NCBI GenBank assembly: GCA_035772405.1
Contig: JAYKKM010000253.1
Span: 1,889,501-1,953,500, forward strand
Length of the DNA stretch: 64,000 nucleotides
Reading direction: 5' to 3'
Origin: Chrysogorgia sp. JL179-B06
Taxonomy: Eukaryota > Cnidaria > Anthozoa > Scleralcyonacea > Chrysogorgiidae
This document shows positions 1 to 9,274 of this stretch, one piece after another. The number at the start of each line of letters is the position of its first letter. Positions within the stretch are counted from its first letter, which is position 1. A model generated the notes under the pieces. It saw nothing but the letters and a program-made list of their open reading frames with translations. It was not told the origin of the DNA and did no database searches. The position numbers were made by a program, and so were the translations under genes.

Positions 1-698
1 TACAGGTAAAATATCAAGTGAAACAGGGTAAAATTCGATAGCAACTAATTACTAAACATTAACATAGTTACATAGGCTCATAGCATCAACTTTATTTTGT
101 ATAACATAACAATAAACAATACAGCCAACAAAGCTTATAAAAATATTACAGTTACCTCAGAACAATTAACATATTTCCATACAGCATTCATATGTTGAGT
201 CTCATAATAAATTATTAAACATTTAGTAGACAAAAAGCGTATGGAAACAGATAATTTGATCGAGTACAGGTTCTCGAAATACCCGTTTCGAAAGCGATCG
301 GGATTGTGAGCGTATATACTATATATATAAGATCAAGATACTTGCCAGTTGCCAGCCACATCAAAGATTTTCAGTGAAGAGCACTCGAAGAATTAAATAA
401 ATTACAATGGCGCATGAATATATGCAGTGTTTTCAGTTTCGCAAAGGTGAAAAGCCTGGGTACGAGGTTGATCGGGATGCGGGGGCATAGAGATCGTTTT
501 TTTTATGATCTCTATGATGCGGGGGGGCAAAACATTTTTGGGATCCGTTAACTGCGCATGTGTAGTAATCCCACATTCATAGTCTCGCTCACCAGTCTAC
601 TAATTTAGTCAACAATGATGCAATAATTGCCATTTCGCGACATTGACACAGAGCCCTTTCTAAGACTCGTGCTCTCCCCCCAGGGGGGGGAGGCCCGA
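1..698. repeat. Left arm of a long inverted repeat
   Basis: This stretch is the reverse complement of 3246-3905 with indels. Matching landmarks are the opening CAGGTAAAATATCA (its partner near 3885-3903), the segment around 100-180 (partner 3700-3800), 350-430 (partner 3375-3470) and 605-698 (partner 3246-3330). The arm probably starts left of the window. Its inner end, GGCCCGAGTAATTA, is exactly where homology to block B begins, so the arms bracket a segment that exists without arms at 40398-42265. No gene is seen; short open frames here are antisense to the opposite arm and not credible. Confidence 0.8.
486..516. mobile_element. 31-bp hairpin insertion with 9-bp flanking repeats
   Basis: Perfect 10-bp inverted ends CATAGAGATC / GATCTCTATG enclose an 11-bp T-rich spacer. 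The hairpin is flanked by the direct repeat ATGCGGGGG (477-485 and 517-525). The same terminal sequence, extended through CATAGAGATCATAAA, forms the ends of the 618-bp element at 25440-26057. I read this as an extreme internal deletion of that family. Confidence 0.6.
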
Positions 699-1789
699 GT
701 AATTAGTACAGCGGTGGCCGCCAAAACATGCGAATATACTCTGCGATTCAATTTCTTTGGGATTGGAGATAATCTGAACCTGCAGTATAAATTCATTGTT
801 TGGGAGTAGGAGGAAAGGTAAATTCGGTACGAAAAGATAGTTGTTTAAGCGGAATTATTGCGATTTTCAAGACGAGTATGCATTGGAAGCCTCTGCGGAC
901 TGCGAGAGTCGAACGAAGTGAGTCAAATTTTAAACACAGCGACAGCGAGCTGGATTTCGGCAACCTGTAAGGTAAATATTGTCAGGTCTATTCTTAATTC
1001 TTTTAATTTGATATTTAAATTAATCCATGACATTGGACTGTGGACGGAAGTAATTTGCATACAGGTATTTTGTTATATGCATATACTGATTGTGATATAT
1101 CTATCACAATCATGCTACAGCGTTCTTTCAATTCTGCGAAAGGTGAAGAATATGACCCCACAAAACATAAAAAAACAAATAGCAGAAAGCCTTGTGATAT
1201 CTAAGTTGGGTTATAACGACACAGTGACCTACGCCCTTTACCTGTTTTCCTGCAGAAGAAGATTCAACGAGTACAAAATGCGGCTGCCAGCTTTGTCACC
1301 AATCGATATTCAACAGAAAAGGATGTGGTGAAATTGGGATGGCCCCCACTTTAGAAAGAGCACAATTTAATTTACTTAAAATTAATGTTTATAAGTCAAT
1401 ATATAACCCTTTGTGGCCTAAATACCTACAACTAGAAATGCATGAACCATCAAGGTGTTTACACTCCAGTGCTGCTCCTCAACTGGTAATACCTTTGATG
1501 AAGAATACATTTCAAGACAGTGCAGCAACTCTGTTTAATAATTTGCCTGCAAATATTCGATCATGTTCTGACGAACATTGCTTTAATCGCCAAGTTAGAT
1601 TTATTTTAAAGAACAATGCAAAGCAAAGATCTTTGACTTTTCTAAACATTTTTTTTTTTTTTGATATATAATAAGTAAATATATTTAATTGATATAGTTA
1701 TATTAGTTAGAGTCGCAGATGTAGAGCTACTATGTAGAAATGCTGTGATTAAATCGTTATTATTATTATTATTATTATATCGAGTTATC
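699..1789 (+). pseudogene. 3' end of a non-LTR retrotransposon (block A copy, broken)
   Basis: From about 1141 the translation, across frameshifts near 1230 and 1340, resembles the C-terminal end of CR1/L2-like reverse transcriptase proteins: a KIQRVQNAAASFVTNR-type motif, then a GWLPTLERAQF-type motif and an NLPANIRSC-type motif, ending at 1671. A TTA trinucleotide tail (about 1758-1778) is typical of the 3' end of such elements. Block B holds the same region with this part in one open frame (40850-41345), so copy A decayed after or independently of the duplication. The 5' part (699-1140) has no recognisable protein. Confidence 0.7.
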
Positions 1790-2100
1790 CGCCTCACCTC
1801 ATCCAATAATTGTTAAATATCTGGTATATGCATTACAGACTATTTATTCATCTACTAACTCACTGCATACAGTGAGTTAGTAGATGAGTATAGATAGTCT
1901 GTATACTGTACATATACACAGACCATGTATATACATACATGTATATTCATGTACACACACTCTATATAAAGGCTATAAATATATTTATAATTCTGTTTAA
2001 GTTGCATCTTAATACTGTATGTCATTAGATTTAGATGTGTGAAGTTGATTGTCCAGGTTGTTGTTGTCTTGAGAAAGCTATCAACTTCACACATCTAATG
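1790..2100. repeat. Cluster of near-perfect hairpins
   Basis: One hairpin spans about 1838-1905, centred on the palindrome CACTGCATACAGTG. A second spans about 2033-2098, where TAGATGTGTGAAGTTGAT pairs with ATCAACTTCACACATCTA. Both are conserved in block B (41520-41585 and 41728-41787). No gene is visible. Confidence 0.6.
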
Positions 2101-2799
2101 ATGCACCTATCATCGTCTTCCCCGAGGGGGGTAACCCCGGGACAGGGGCGGGTAAATATGGTGGAATGCAGAGGAATTGAAAGAAAAGTCTACCCCCGGA
2201 CCCAGGAAATATTCAGTGATTTCATAACTAATGAAATGGGGGGTGGGGGAATGTGGATGATTTGATACTGAATACCGCTGGATTTCTTGACCTCAGGCTC
2301 AGGTTAAAAAGGTGTTTAATATAAAGCAATTTCACAGAATTTATTTGTCCAGCCAACTCAAAGATTCTCCTCCTTTCTCAGAATTGATGTTTATATTCAT
2401 TTGACAAGCATATTAATTTTTTGTGTTTTGAAAAGACGAAAATTAGCATCCTATTAAAGGAACAATTGTGCAAACTCGAACAATGATGCTTAGAACAATG
2501 ATTCAAAGATTCGGTACAAAAAATAACAAAGATTCTTTAACTTCCTTGCTATTTTTAAAAATATTAGTATTGAAGAGATACAAGCTAAGATGGCTGGGAG
2601 ATTTGGCATCTGTATGAAATATCTACTGAATGCTTCTGGTGACATCAAAGGTCTTGACCCCGGGGAAGTAATGCTATCAATCGTTAATTAACACCCCCGG
2701 GTAAATTTCAAACTTTGTCGTTGCCTTTGTTGCATTCCCCGGGATTGCCCGGGGTCAGCCCGGGGTTACCCCCCTCGTGGAAGACGATGACAGGTGCAT
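2101..2799. mobile_element. 0.7-kb inverted-repeat element (MITE-like), block A only
   Basis: The ends are roughly 40-bp inverted repeats, beginning ATGCACCTATCATCGTCTTC on the left and ending GAAGACGATGACAGGTGCAT on the right, followed by a GGGGGGTAACCCC core. Block B lacks the element at the matching site (after 41787), but it has about 30 bp of other sequence there, so it is not a clean empty site. Target duplication is not resolved. There is no coding capacity. Confidence 0.7.
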
Positions 2800-3245
2800 A
2801 ATATCCCTGTATTCTATTATAATAAAAATTATATGTGGAATTGGCAGCAACAACAGTGAATAATTTTCACAAAATACAACATTGAATTGCAGGGGGGCTA
2901 CATCTCATGATACATTGCGGTTGTGAATTTGATTTTCATTTGGTTACTTCACATGAACAGTGTCCCAATAATTTTGACCAGGATTGTTGTCTTTTTAACT
3001 GATGGCATATTTTAAGTGATCAAATTATTGATGACTGCAATACATGGCTATTCTTGCATATAATTCACCAACCTACTTCAACCATGTATAATACATACTG
3101 ATCTTGTAAATCATTCACATTGTACAGTATCTATTTATTGTTCATAATTACAACAATTGTGCTGTACATTAGTTGGTTTATATTTGGAAATACAAATGCC
3201 ATTATATTATTTATAGAAGTTGAGTTTAAGGGAGTGCTCATTATT
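2800..3245. other. Block A sequence with no recognisable gene
   Basis: This is collinear with 41816-42265 in block B. It is AT-rich, with no open frame or RNA gene that I can support. Confidence 0.6.
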
Positions 3246-3905
3246 ACTCGGGCCTCCCCCTGTTGGGGAGAGCACGAGTCTTAAAAAGGGCTCTGTTTAT
3301 TTGGCAATGTCGCGAAATGGCAATTCTTGCATCATCCCACTTGGGACTGGGTACGAGATCGATCTGAACCACTGCATATATTTATGCGCCATTGTCATAT
3401 TTTTAATATTCATCTGGTTACCTTTCCTCGAGTGTTCTTCACTGAAAATATTTGATGTTGCTGGCAGTATCTTGATCTCACGATGCTTACAATCGCACAC
3501 GTCGATCGCCGAAGACCTACGGCTACACTAAAAGATAACGAGCGATTTAGACGGTTGGTGCCTTGGTGGTCTCTGTCTGCGATCTGAGATCTCGATAACT
3601 GTACACTGAAAATGCCGTACCTGTACGCTGATGTGTACTATTGTTTAACTAATTGTTTAACAATTTAATATGAAACTCAACGTATGAATGCTTTTTGAAA
3701 ATATGTTAACTGTTCTGAGGTAACTGTAATATTTTTATAAACTTTGTTGCCTGTATTGTTTATTGTTATCATGTTATGTTATACAAAACAAAGTCGATGC
3801 TATAGTTTATTGTTTCACACATACAAAGTACTATTATTAAAGTATGCAATGTTGCTATCGAATTTTACCCTGTTTCACTTATATTGATATTGATATTTTA
3901 CCTGT
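3246..3905. repeat. Right arm of the long inverted repeat
   Basis: It is the reverse complement of 1-698. It begins ACTCGGGCCTCCCCC at the exact point where block A stops matching block B (42265) and ends near ATATTTTACCTGTAAG. The GAGTCTTAAAAAGGGCTCTG motif near 3278 recurs in diverged form near 24012 and 27050. Confidence 0.8.
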
Positions 3906-4170
3906 AAGCTTAAATGGGGCTCCAAAATGTTCTGGGTTATCAGTAAGTTTGTATCGATTGTTCATATTATTATATGCGAATGCTTACAAATGAACGTACA
4001 GACCTCTGACACTCATTGTTGCCATTGAGTAACCTGTTTCACTCGATATTTTACCTGTAAGATTAAATGGGGCTCCAAAATGTTCTGGGTTATCAGTAAA
4101 TTTGTATCTATTGTTCATACATGTATTATTATACACAAATGCTTACAAATGAACACACAGTATATAAATC
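3890..4170. repeat. Two tandem copies of a ~150-bp unit
   Basis: The units share a GATATTTTACCTGTAAG start followed by GGGGCTCCAAAATGTTCTGG, and a second shared piece around ATGCTTACAAATGAAC. Starts are near 3890 and 4049. The first unit overlaps the end of the inverted-repeat arm. No gene is present. Confidence 0.7.
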
Positions 4171-4897
4171 TCTGACACCCATACCAACTATCAAGATCAA
4201 GGAGTAAAGAGTTTGTTGTTGTTTGCTGGTTTACCAGTGACGGGTCTGAATTTTGGCCTTGACTACACGGAAAGCGAGTTGACTCGCTAACCGAGACAGT
4301 AACATAGTTAACGATGCAGTAATCTGTCTTTATATTACAATTAGCTAGCTGGCTGGCCCACTGGACTAGTCACTAGTATGTATAAAGCCTCTCAAATAAT
4401 AAATATGCTAAAATTATGAATATGTTTACTGGCTCAAAATGTTATATAACTTCAAAGAAATAATGATTTTTAATTACATTTCTTTAAACTGTTTATAATA
4501 GCTTATGACACCTTGCTACTGCCAGCTAAATGGTTTGATTTACTGCTATGCCTTATACACTGAGAAAAAGATTAACTGATTTAATACTTGCTCAAACTAA
4601 ACCTGTTTGCCAGACTGACCATATGAATTGTTATTACATGAGCACAGGCCGGCTCGCTTGCCAGGCTAGAACTGGATTAGGTCAGCAAACAGGGTGGCTC
4701 ATTTGGTGGGGCAGAATTCTCACCTTCGTATAATCAAAGCCGTTGGCCAACACTATGTTATGGGTTTGCAATGATGGAAAATTTAACCACCCCTGCACTG
4801 ACAGCCGTATCATCACATGTGCCTACAACTATAGATTTGTGTATATTGAATTCAAATCACTGAATTTGCCTACAATGTCTTTCAACAAGCCACAAGC
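4171..4897. other. Gene-free stretch absent from block B
   Basis: I see no credible coding region, RNA gene or repeat boundary. It belongs to the 1.69-kb segment (3246-4934) that is present in block A only. Confidence 0.5.
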
Positions 4898-5056
4898 TCA
4901 AGTAGCCCGAGTTAACGCCTAGCGGGCGTCTTGTTTTAATATGGTTTGGGGGGTTGTTTAAAGCATAGGCAGGGGGGTGCTAGCCTGATTTTTCTTTGTC
5001 CTCATTCTGCCCTAAAAGTAGCCCAAGTTAACGCCTAGCAGGCATCTTGTTGTAAT
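4898..5056. repeat. Two direct copies of a GTTAACGCCTAG motif
   Basis: About 36 bp starting AGTAGCCC(G/A)AGTTAACGC is repeated at about 4900-4935 and 5021-5056. A diverged inverted relative lies at 10929-10963. The first copy abuts the junction where homology with block B resumes (4935 matching 42266). Confidence 0.55.
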
Positions 5057-5282
5057 TAGATTTAGCGACTTTATATAAATAGCTGTAGACGCTCCTTTTC
5101 CCGTAGCGCTCTTCCTAATTATAACGCCCTTCCTTTACGTAGAAATAATACCACTATATTTCGTTTATATCGATATGTAACTCCCAATTCGGGCCTAGGG
5201 TATATAAGAAACTAAACAAAGGCAATAAAGGAGAGTTCTGACTGAAAGCCTCGATCAAGTGTGTGATTCGGTACGCTACACA
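5048..5282 (+). promoter_or_regulatory. LTR-like segment with TATA box and polyA signal
   Basis: A 235-bp stretch starts TGTTGTAATT and ends GCTACACA, giving the TG...CA ends usual for LTRs. It contains GGGTATATAAG near 5199 and CAATAAAG near 5223, in the order expected of a promoter followed by a polyadenylation site. A priming-site-like region would follow at 5283. No internal retroelement genes follow on this strand, so it would be a solo or truncated LTR. The twin is at 42378-42612. Confidence 0.4.
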
Positions 5283-5513
5283 GTCAACAATTTCCAGTGG
5301 CACTGATAATGGTAGATTGGTAGGGTCCTGAATCTGTCACAGACCTCTCCGTTGTTGATATTCCACGCAGTCCACTCACCGATAATGAATCAGCATATCG
5401 ATCCGTTGTCTGATATGTTGATATGATTTATGGTGAAGGAAAATTTCGAGTGTTGGAATACATACATTTTAAGACCAAACCGTGACCAGTTGCGAAAAAA
5501 TGCAACTTCAAGG

Positions 5514-5576
5514 CCTTCCGGCTGGAATTGAACCTGCGATGCTAGTGTAGTGCTCTGACCACTGAGCTACGGAAGC
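5514..5576 (-). pseudogene. tRNA-Ala-like pseudogene, repeat unit 1
   Basis: On the minus strand GCTTCCG pairs with CGGAAGG as an acceptor stem, with a good D arm and a T loop TTCAATT. About 8 nt of the variable and T-stem region present in the third unit are missing, so it should not fold as a normal tRNA. Confidence 0.65.
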
Positions 5577-5786
5577 CGTTGCCGAGAGCCTAGTCACGAG
5601 TTCTGTATATATGGTGGTAGTAATGCCGGGATAAGATTCTGGGTATATTATAGGTAATATTTGTCATCTCACTCGATCAATTAACTACATGTTGAAAGGA
5701 TTTATAGTGAAGGAAAATTTCGAGTGTTGGAATACATACATTTTAAGACCAAACCGTGACCAGTTGCGAAAAATGCAACTTCAAGG

Positions 5787-5849
5787 CCTTCCGGCTGGAA
5801 TTGAACCTGCGATGCTAGTGTAGTGCTCTGACCACTGAGCTACGGAAGC
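5787..5849 (-). pseudogene. tRNA-Ala-like pseudogene, repeat unit 2
   Basis: Same structure and same deletion as the unit 1 copy. It arose with the tandem repeat. Confidence 0.65.
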
Positions 5850-6059
5850 CGTTGCCGAGAGCCTAGTCACGAGTTCTGTATATATGGTGGTAGTAATGCC
5901 GGGATAAGATTCTGGGTATATTATAGGTAATATTTGTCATCTCACTCGATCAATTAACTACATGTTGAAAGGATTTATAGTGAAGGAAAATTTCGAGTGT
6001 TGGAATACATACATTTTAAGACCAAACAGCGACCAGTTGCGAAAAATGCAACTTCAAGG

Positions 6060-6130
6060 CCTTCCGGCTGGAATTGAACCCGCGACCCTGCGATGCTAGT
6101 GCAGTGCTCTGACCACTGAGCTACGGAAGC
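6060..6130 (-). tRNA. tRNA-Ala(AGC)-like sequence, repeat unit 3
   Basis: Read on the minus strand, a cloverleaf is possible. The acceptor is GCTTCCG/CGGAAGG (one mismatch at the first pair), followed by TA, the D arm GCTC...GAGC, an anticodon arm with loop CTAGCAT (anticodon AGC, alanine, with U33), variable loop GGTCG, and a T arm GCGGG-TTCAATT-CCAGC with one mismatch. A T run at the 3' end is not obvious. Because it sits in a tandem repeat with degenerate siblings, it may be a tRNA-derived repeat rather than a working gene. Confidence 0.45.
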
Positions 6131-6240
6131 CGTTGCCGAGAGCCTAGTCACGAGTTCTGTATATATGGTGGTGGTAATGCCGGGATAAGATTCTGGGTAT
6201 ATTATAGGTAATATTTGGCATTTCACTCGATCAAACTACA

Positions 6241-6508
6241 TGTTGATTTATGTTGATTTATTCATCCAACATTTATTTATGTTAATTTTTCATCCTCACA
6301 TGGAAATTTACAACACTGTGTTGCAGTTTGTGGGATGTAAAATGATGGCTCGACAAGAGTAACTTATATTATAACAGTAACTTATATTATTAAGCCGGAA
6401 ATTGGCTTAATAGATTTTTGGACAGATGGCGCACCAAACTGCATTATATCAAACCATGATGTTATCATGTTTCACCTCGATAATGTTTAGTGCTCTGGAT
6501 TAATTTAG
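6241..6508. other. No feature seen
   Basis: Sequence shared with 43290-43560. It contains a short duplicated AACTTATATTAT. I see no gene. Confidence 0.5.
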
Positions 6509-7232
6509 GGGAAAATGGCACCAGAAAAAATGTCACCGGAAAAAGTGGCACAGGAAAAAATGGCACCGGTAAAAATGGCACCGGTAAAAATGCCACCGGA
6601 ATAATGACTGACACGAAAAAAATGGCACCAATTTATACGGAAATTTATAAGAGCCTTTGTAAAAAAAACAGACATTCAACTAACACGGCTATTGGATCCG
6701 TCATGACAAGTGAAGTTTTTAACGAACCCTTGAAACAATGTAGTGTTCGCTTGACTCCAACGGATATGAGTTTGTTTAGTAATCTGCTTGTATACATGAA
6801 GCCCCCAAAGCAAAGCTTCATTCCGCCATTATTACTTGCAATTACTTCCATTTCGGCACACCGCGTGTTTCAAGAATGAAGCCAGAATAACAATCATATG
6901 AAACTTTCATCGTATTTATGTGGTTGGTATGAGAATGATTTCTAGAAAGCTAGTATTTCGTTGGTTATTTGCAAAGCGTCAGTGCAACGGAAATGAGATG
7001 ACTCAACTATATTGGAATTTGCTCTGATGGCGAAAACAAGTTATTGAAATGCTAATTCTATAGAAATTCAGAATTGAACCATGCATAACTCATTTAATGG
7101 TATGTTTTTCTCCGAAAATGTGTAGTGCGAAAATTACAGTTTGAGTTTCTGGGTAGTGCCATTTTTCCGTGTCAGTATTTCTGGTGTCATTTTAACCAGT
7201 GCCATTTTTACCGGTGCCATTTTTCCGACACC
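6509..7232. mobile_element. Element bounded by inverted arrays of a 15-bp repeat
   Basis: The left array (6511-6603) has about six copies of AAAATGGCACCGGTA and variants. The right array (about 7156-7230) has four to five copies of the reverse complement. Between them is 550 bp with no recognisable protein. Arrays facing each other at both ends suggest a non-autonomous transposon with iterated terminal repeats. It sits within a broken Ty3/gypsy remnant. Block B carries it at about 43565-44270 with a shorter left array. Confidence 0.55.
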
Positions 7233-7236
7233 GCTC

Positions 7237-7502
7237 TGAATAGCACTTGACCCCAGCAGGGGCATCAGATTCTCATCGACGATAACAAATTCGACCGTGT
7301 GCTTTCGGTTTGTCAGTGGGATTGCGAATCGAGAGTCGCGTGGTTTCTTTCGTTTCAGTTCGGTCATATTCCACAGCGTCTTGTTTGTGGACCTCAGTGC
7401 CCGTTTTTCTACATGGTACGTCAGTGAATGGTTTACCGATGAAATACAGTCAATGTGGAAATTAACCGGACTTCCGTGGGTTGTTGTTGTCATCGACCCC
7501 AT
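7237..7502 (-). pseudogene. Ty3/gypsy-like aspartic protease fragment
   Basis: The minus-strand frame has an HIDCISSVN segment at the place of the family's active-site D-(T/S/C)-G motif. It then has the conserved HTVEFVIVDE...PLLG region that ends retropepsin domains. The Gly of the active-site triad is replaced, so it should be inactive. The frame then runs out into the 15-bp array. It lies downstream, on the same strand, of the gag fragment at 8432-9069, in the gag-to-protease order expected of a gypsy element split by the 7532-8403 insertion. Twin at 44276-44541. Confidence 0.55.
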
Positions 7503-7531
7503 TCACGGCCTCATGTCTAGGACAGCAAGAA

Positions 7532-8403
7532 CCCGAGTTAGGATTCGAGTTAGGATTTCTTTCATATCTTTCTGTGTAAAGACGTATTTTTACGTCTGTC
7601 GATACACGATTTTTTAAGCGGCGTAACCTACTCGATATCACACTATAAAACTTTACTAAATGAATTTTAATACGAATATATTATTGCGGTGTCTAAACTT
7701 ATCGTCATTCAATTTAAATACCGGTGAACTTTACGGCAGGCTACGGTCGACGCGAATCTTTGCCACAAATCTTTCCTAACGGGGTAGGGTGCAGCGTGGC
7801 AGCAATAAAAAATCTAAATCTAAACAGCTAAACAAAGATCAAAGACTATACTGTCGAAAATAATATATTCAAATTAGTTGGCAGTACTGTGGAATTTTGT
7901 AGTCGAGGGGTTCATTGGGAGTTTATTTTTCTATCCACTTTTCACGGGTGACATTACAAAACACAAAGGAGTGAATACACAAAATGATACTTAATAAACG
8001 CGTTATATCTTTGCTATATAAAACGTATTTGCGTTTACGGTTTGGAAGCCCAGACATTAAAATGATGTTTCCGCTTGAAACGTCGAACATGCGTGCGTGC
8101 GTTTTGATATTTTCGGCGAGCATTCGTTGGTTTTGCTGCCTCTAGACTAGTTTTTCCTGGTGATATTGCGCTAGATGACTGGCTACACACTAAAGGGTTA
8201 ATTTCTTTTTCAAATTAAATGTTTTAGTATTAAGCTAAGGAATTCTCGACGCATTGTCTGGTCTTTAAACATCTGATAAGAAACTAAGAATGAAATAAGT
8301 CAGGCAATTGAAACGCATGTTGAATTAAATTTTAAAACGAATCCTAACTCGAATCCTAACTCGAGTCCTAACTCCAATCCTCAGACTCCAATCCTAACTC
8401 GGG
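7532..8403. mobile_element. 0.87-kb element with CCCGAGTTAGGATT inverted ends
   Basis: The left end carries two copies and the right end about five copies of a 13-bp motif (CGAGTTAGGATT and variants) in opposite orientation. The outermost bases are CCCGAGTTAGGATT in both. The element separates the gypsy protease fragment from gag, so it inserted into that element. There is no clear target duplication and no credible protein. Twin at 44570-45449. Confidence 0.55.
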
Positions 8404-8431
8404 AGACTAACTATCTCCTCATGTCTCACAG

Positions 8432-9069
8432 TCACGCACCCATGTAATCCGAGTCGCTCGTGCATGCTCTCATACATGTCTTCTGAAACACCGTGAGTTT
8501 GGGCTTTCTTTCGCGACTCTCGTAAACATACATCGACGAAATTGTTCCTTTTACCACAGATAGCGATAGCTTTTTCTTCTGTAGCAAGCGCTTTCGTATA
8601 TCATTGTCTCGGACCCCATGGGACAATCCGGTCTCGAATGAGCGAGTCGTTGAGAGTCGAGACATGTACAGAAATGACATGTTTGGGCTAATGTGCGGAG
8701 CTCTGTAATATAGGCAGAGACGGGATACGTTTTCCTTCTGGACTCTACTGTTGAATTTGTACCTTTCGTAGGTTTCGTTCTTTTCTTCGACGGCGAATTT
8801 GTCAAAAGTCTCGATTATAGCACTGAGTTTACCCTTGTTTTCTTCGGTTAGATCAAAAGTGTTGAATGTTTTTACTGCCTCGCTTTCTATGGAGTATATA
8901 GGAAGAGAGCGACCTTATATTCCTCAGTCTGTTTGTATAGCTGAGTTAATACAGTGTAGTGGTTCCAGTGCTGTTCGCTGAGGTCAGGTCGGTAGGAGGT
9001 TGCAAGATAAGATTCAATCTTGCGCTTGACGGTTCCGCGGCTACGGTAGCTATACTGGTTGCTCCTCAT
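8432..9069 (-). pseudogene. Ty3/gypsy-like Gag fragment, multiply frameshifted
   Basis: Across three minus-strand frames the order of motifs fits a retrotransposon Gag capsid region: HWNHYTVLTQLYKQTEEYK and VALFLYT (8900-8970), then TFDKFAVEEKNETYERYKF (about 8755-8812), then an ITELRTLAQTCHF segment (8690-8730), then GVRDNDIRKRLLQ (8585-8625). Frame changes at about 8735 and 8630 break it. No zinc knuckle is visible. Twin at 45478-46115. Confidence 0.6.
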
Positions 9070-9274
9070 GTTCGCTCATCGTCTCTGGCTGTTCTGAGAT
9101 CTAACCCGCTGCCATCATGTAAGGTTTGGATATATATTTATTCAAAATCAGTGGTGCTGTATATACATGCGTGTTGCTTGATTGCAAAATAGTCTAGTAA
9201 GTGAAATACACGCTAAATCATGAAATCATGATATCTGCACGTCACAAGATCTACCCCTAGTAGGATCACAAACA
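9070..9274. other. No feature seen
   Basis: AT-rich sequence upstream of the gag remnant; no LTR ends recognised. Confidence 0.4.

Larger units (their letters stand above)
5427..6240. repeat. Three tandem ~270-bp repeats, each with a tRNA-Ala-like core
   Basis: The units start at about 5427, 5699 and 5973 with AGTGAAGGAAAATTTCGAG or a close variant. Each contains a minus-strand tRNA-like sequence about 85 bp in. Block B has only two units (42760-43290). The open frame antisense to the third unit is simply a translation of the tRNA-like sequence and should not be called a protein. Confidence 0.85.

Noticed and set aside
5975..6226. 83-codon minus-strand protein over the third tandem repeat unit (also 43031-43276)
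   Set aside because: Its core is the translation of a tRNA-Ala-like sequence.
8888..9069. Separate small genes on both strands at 8799-9192
   Set aside because: The minus-strand part is explained by the frameshifted Gag remnant; the plus-strand frames are its antisense.
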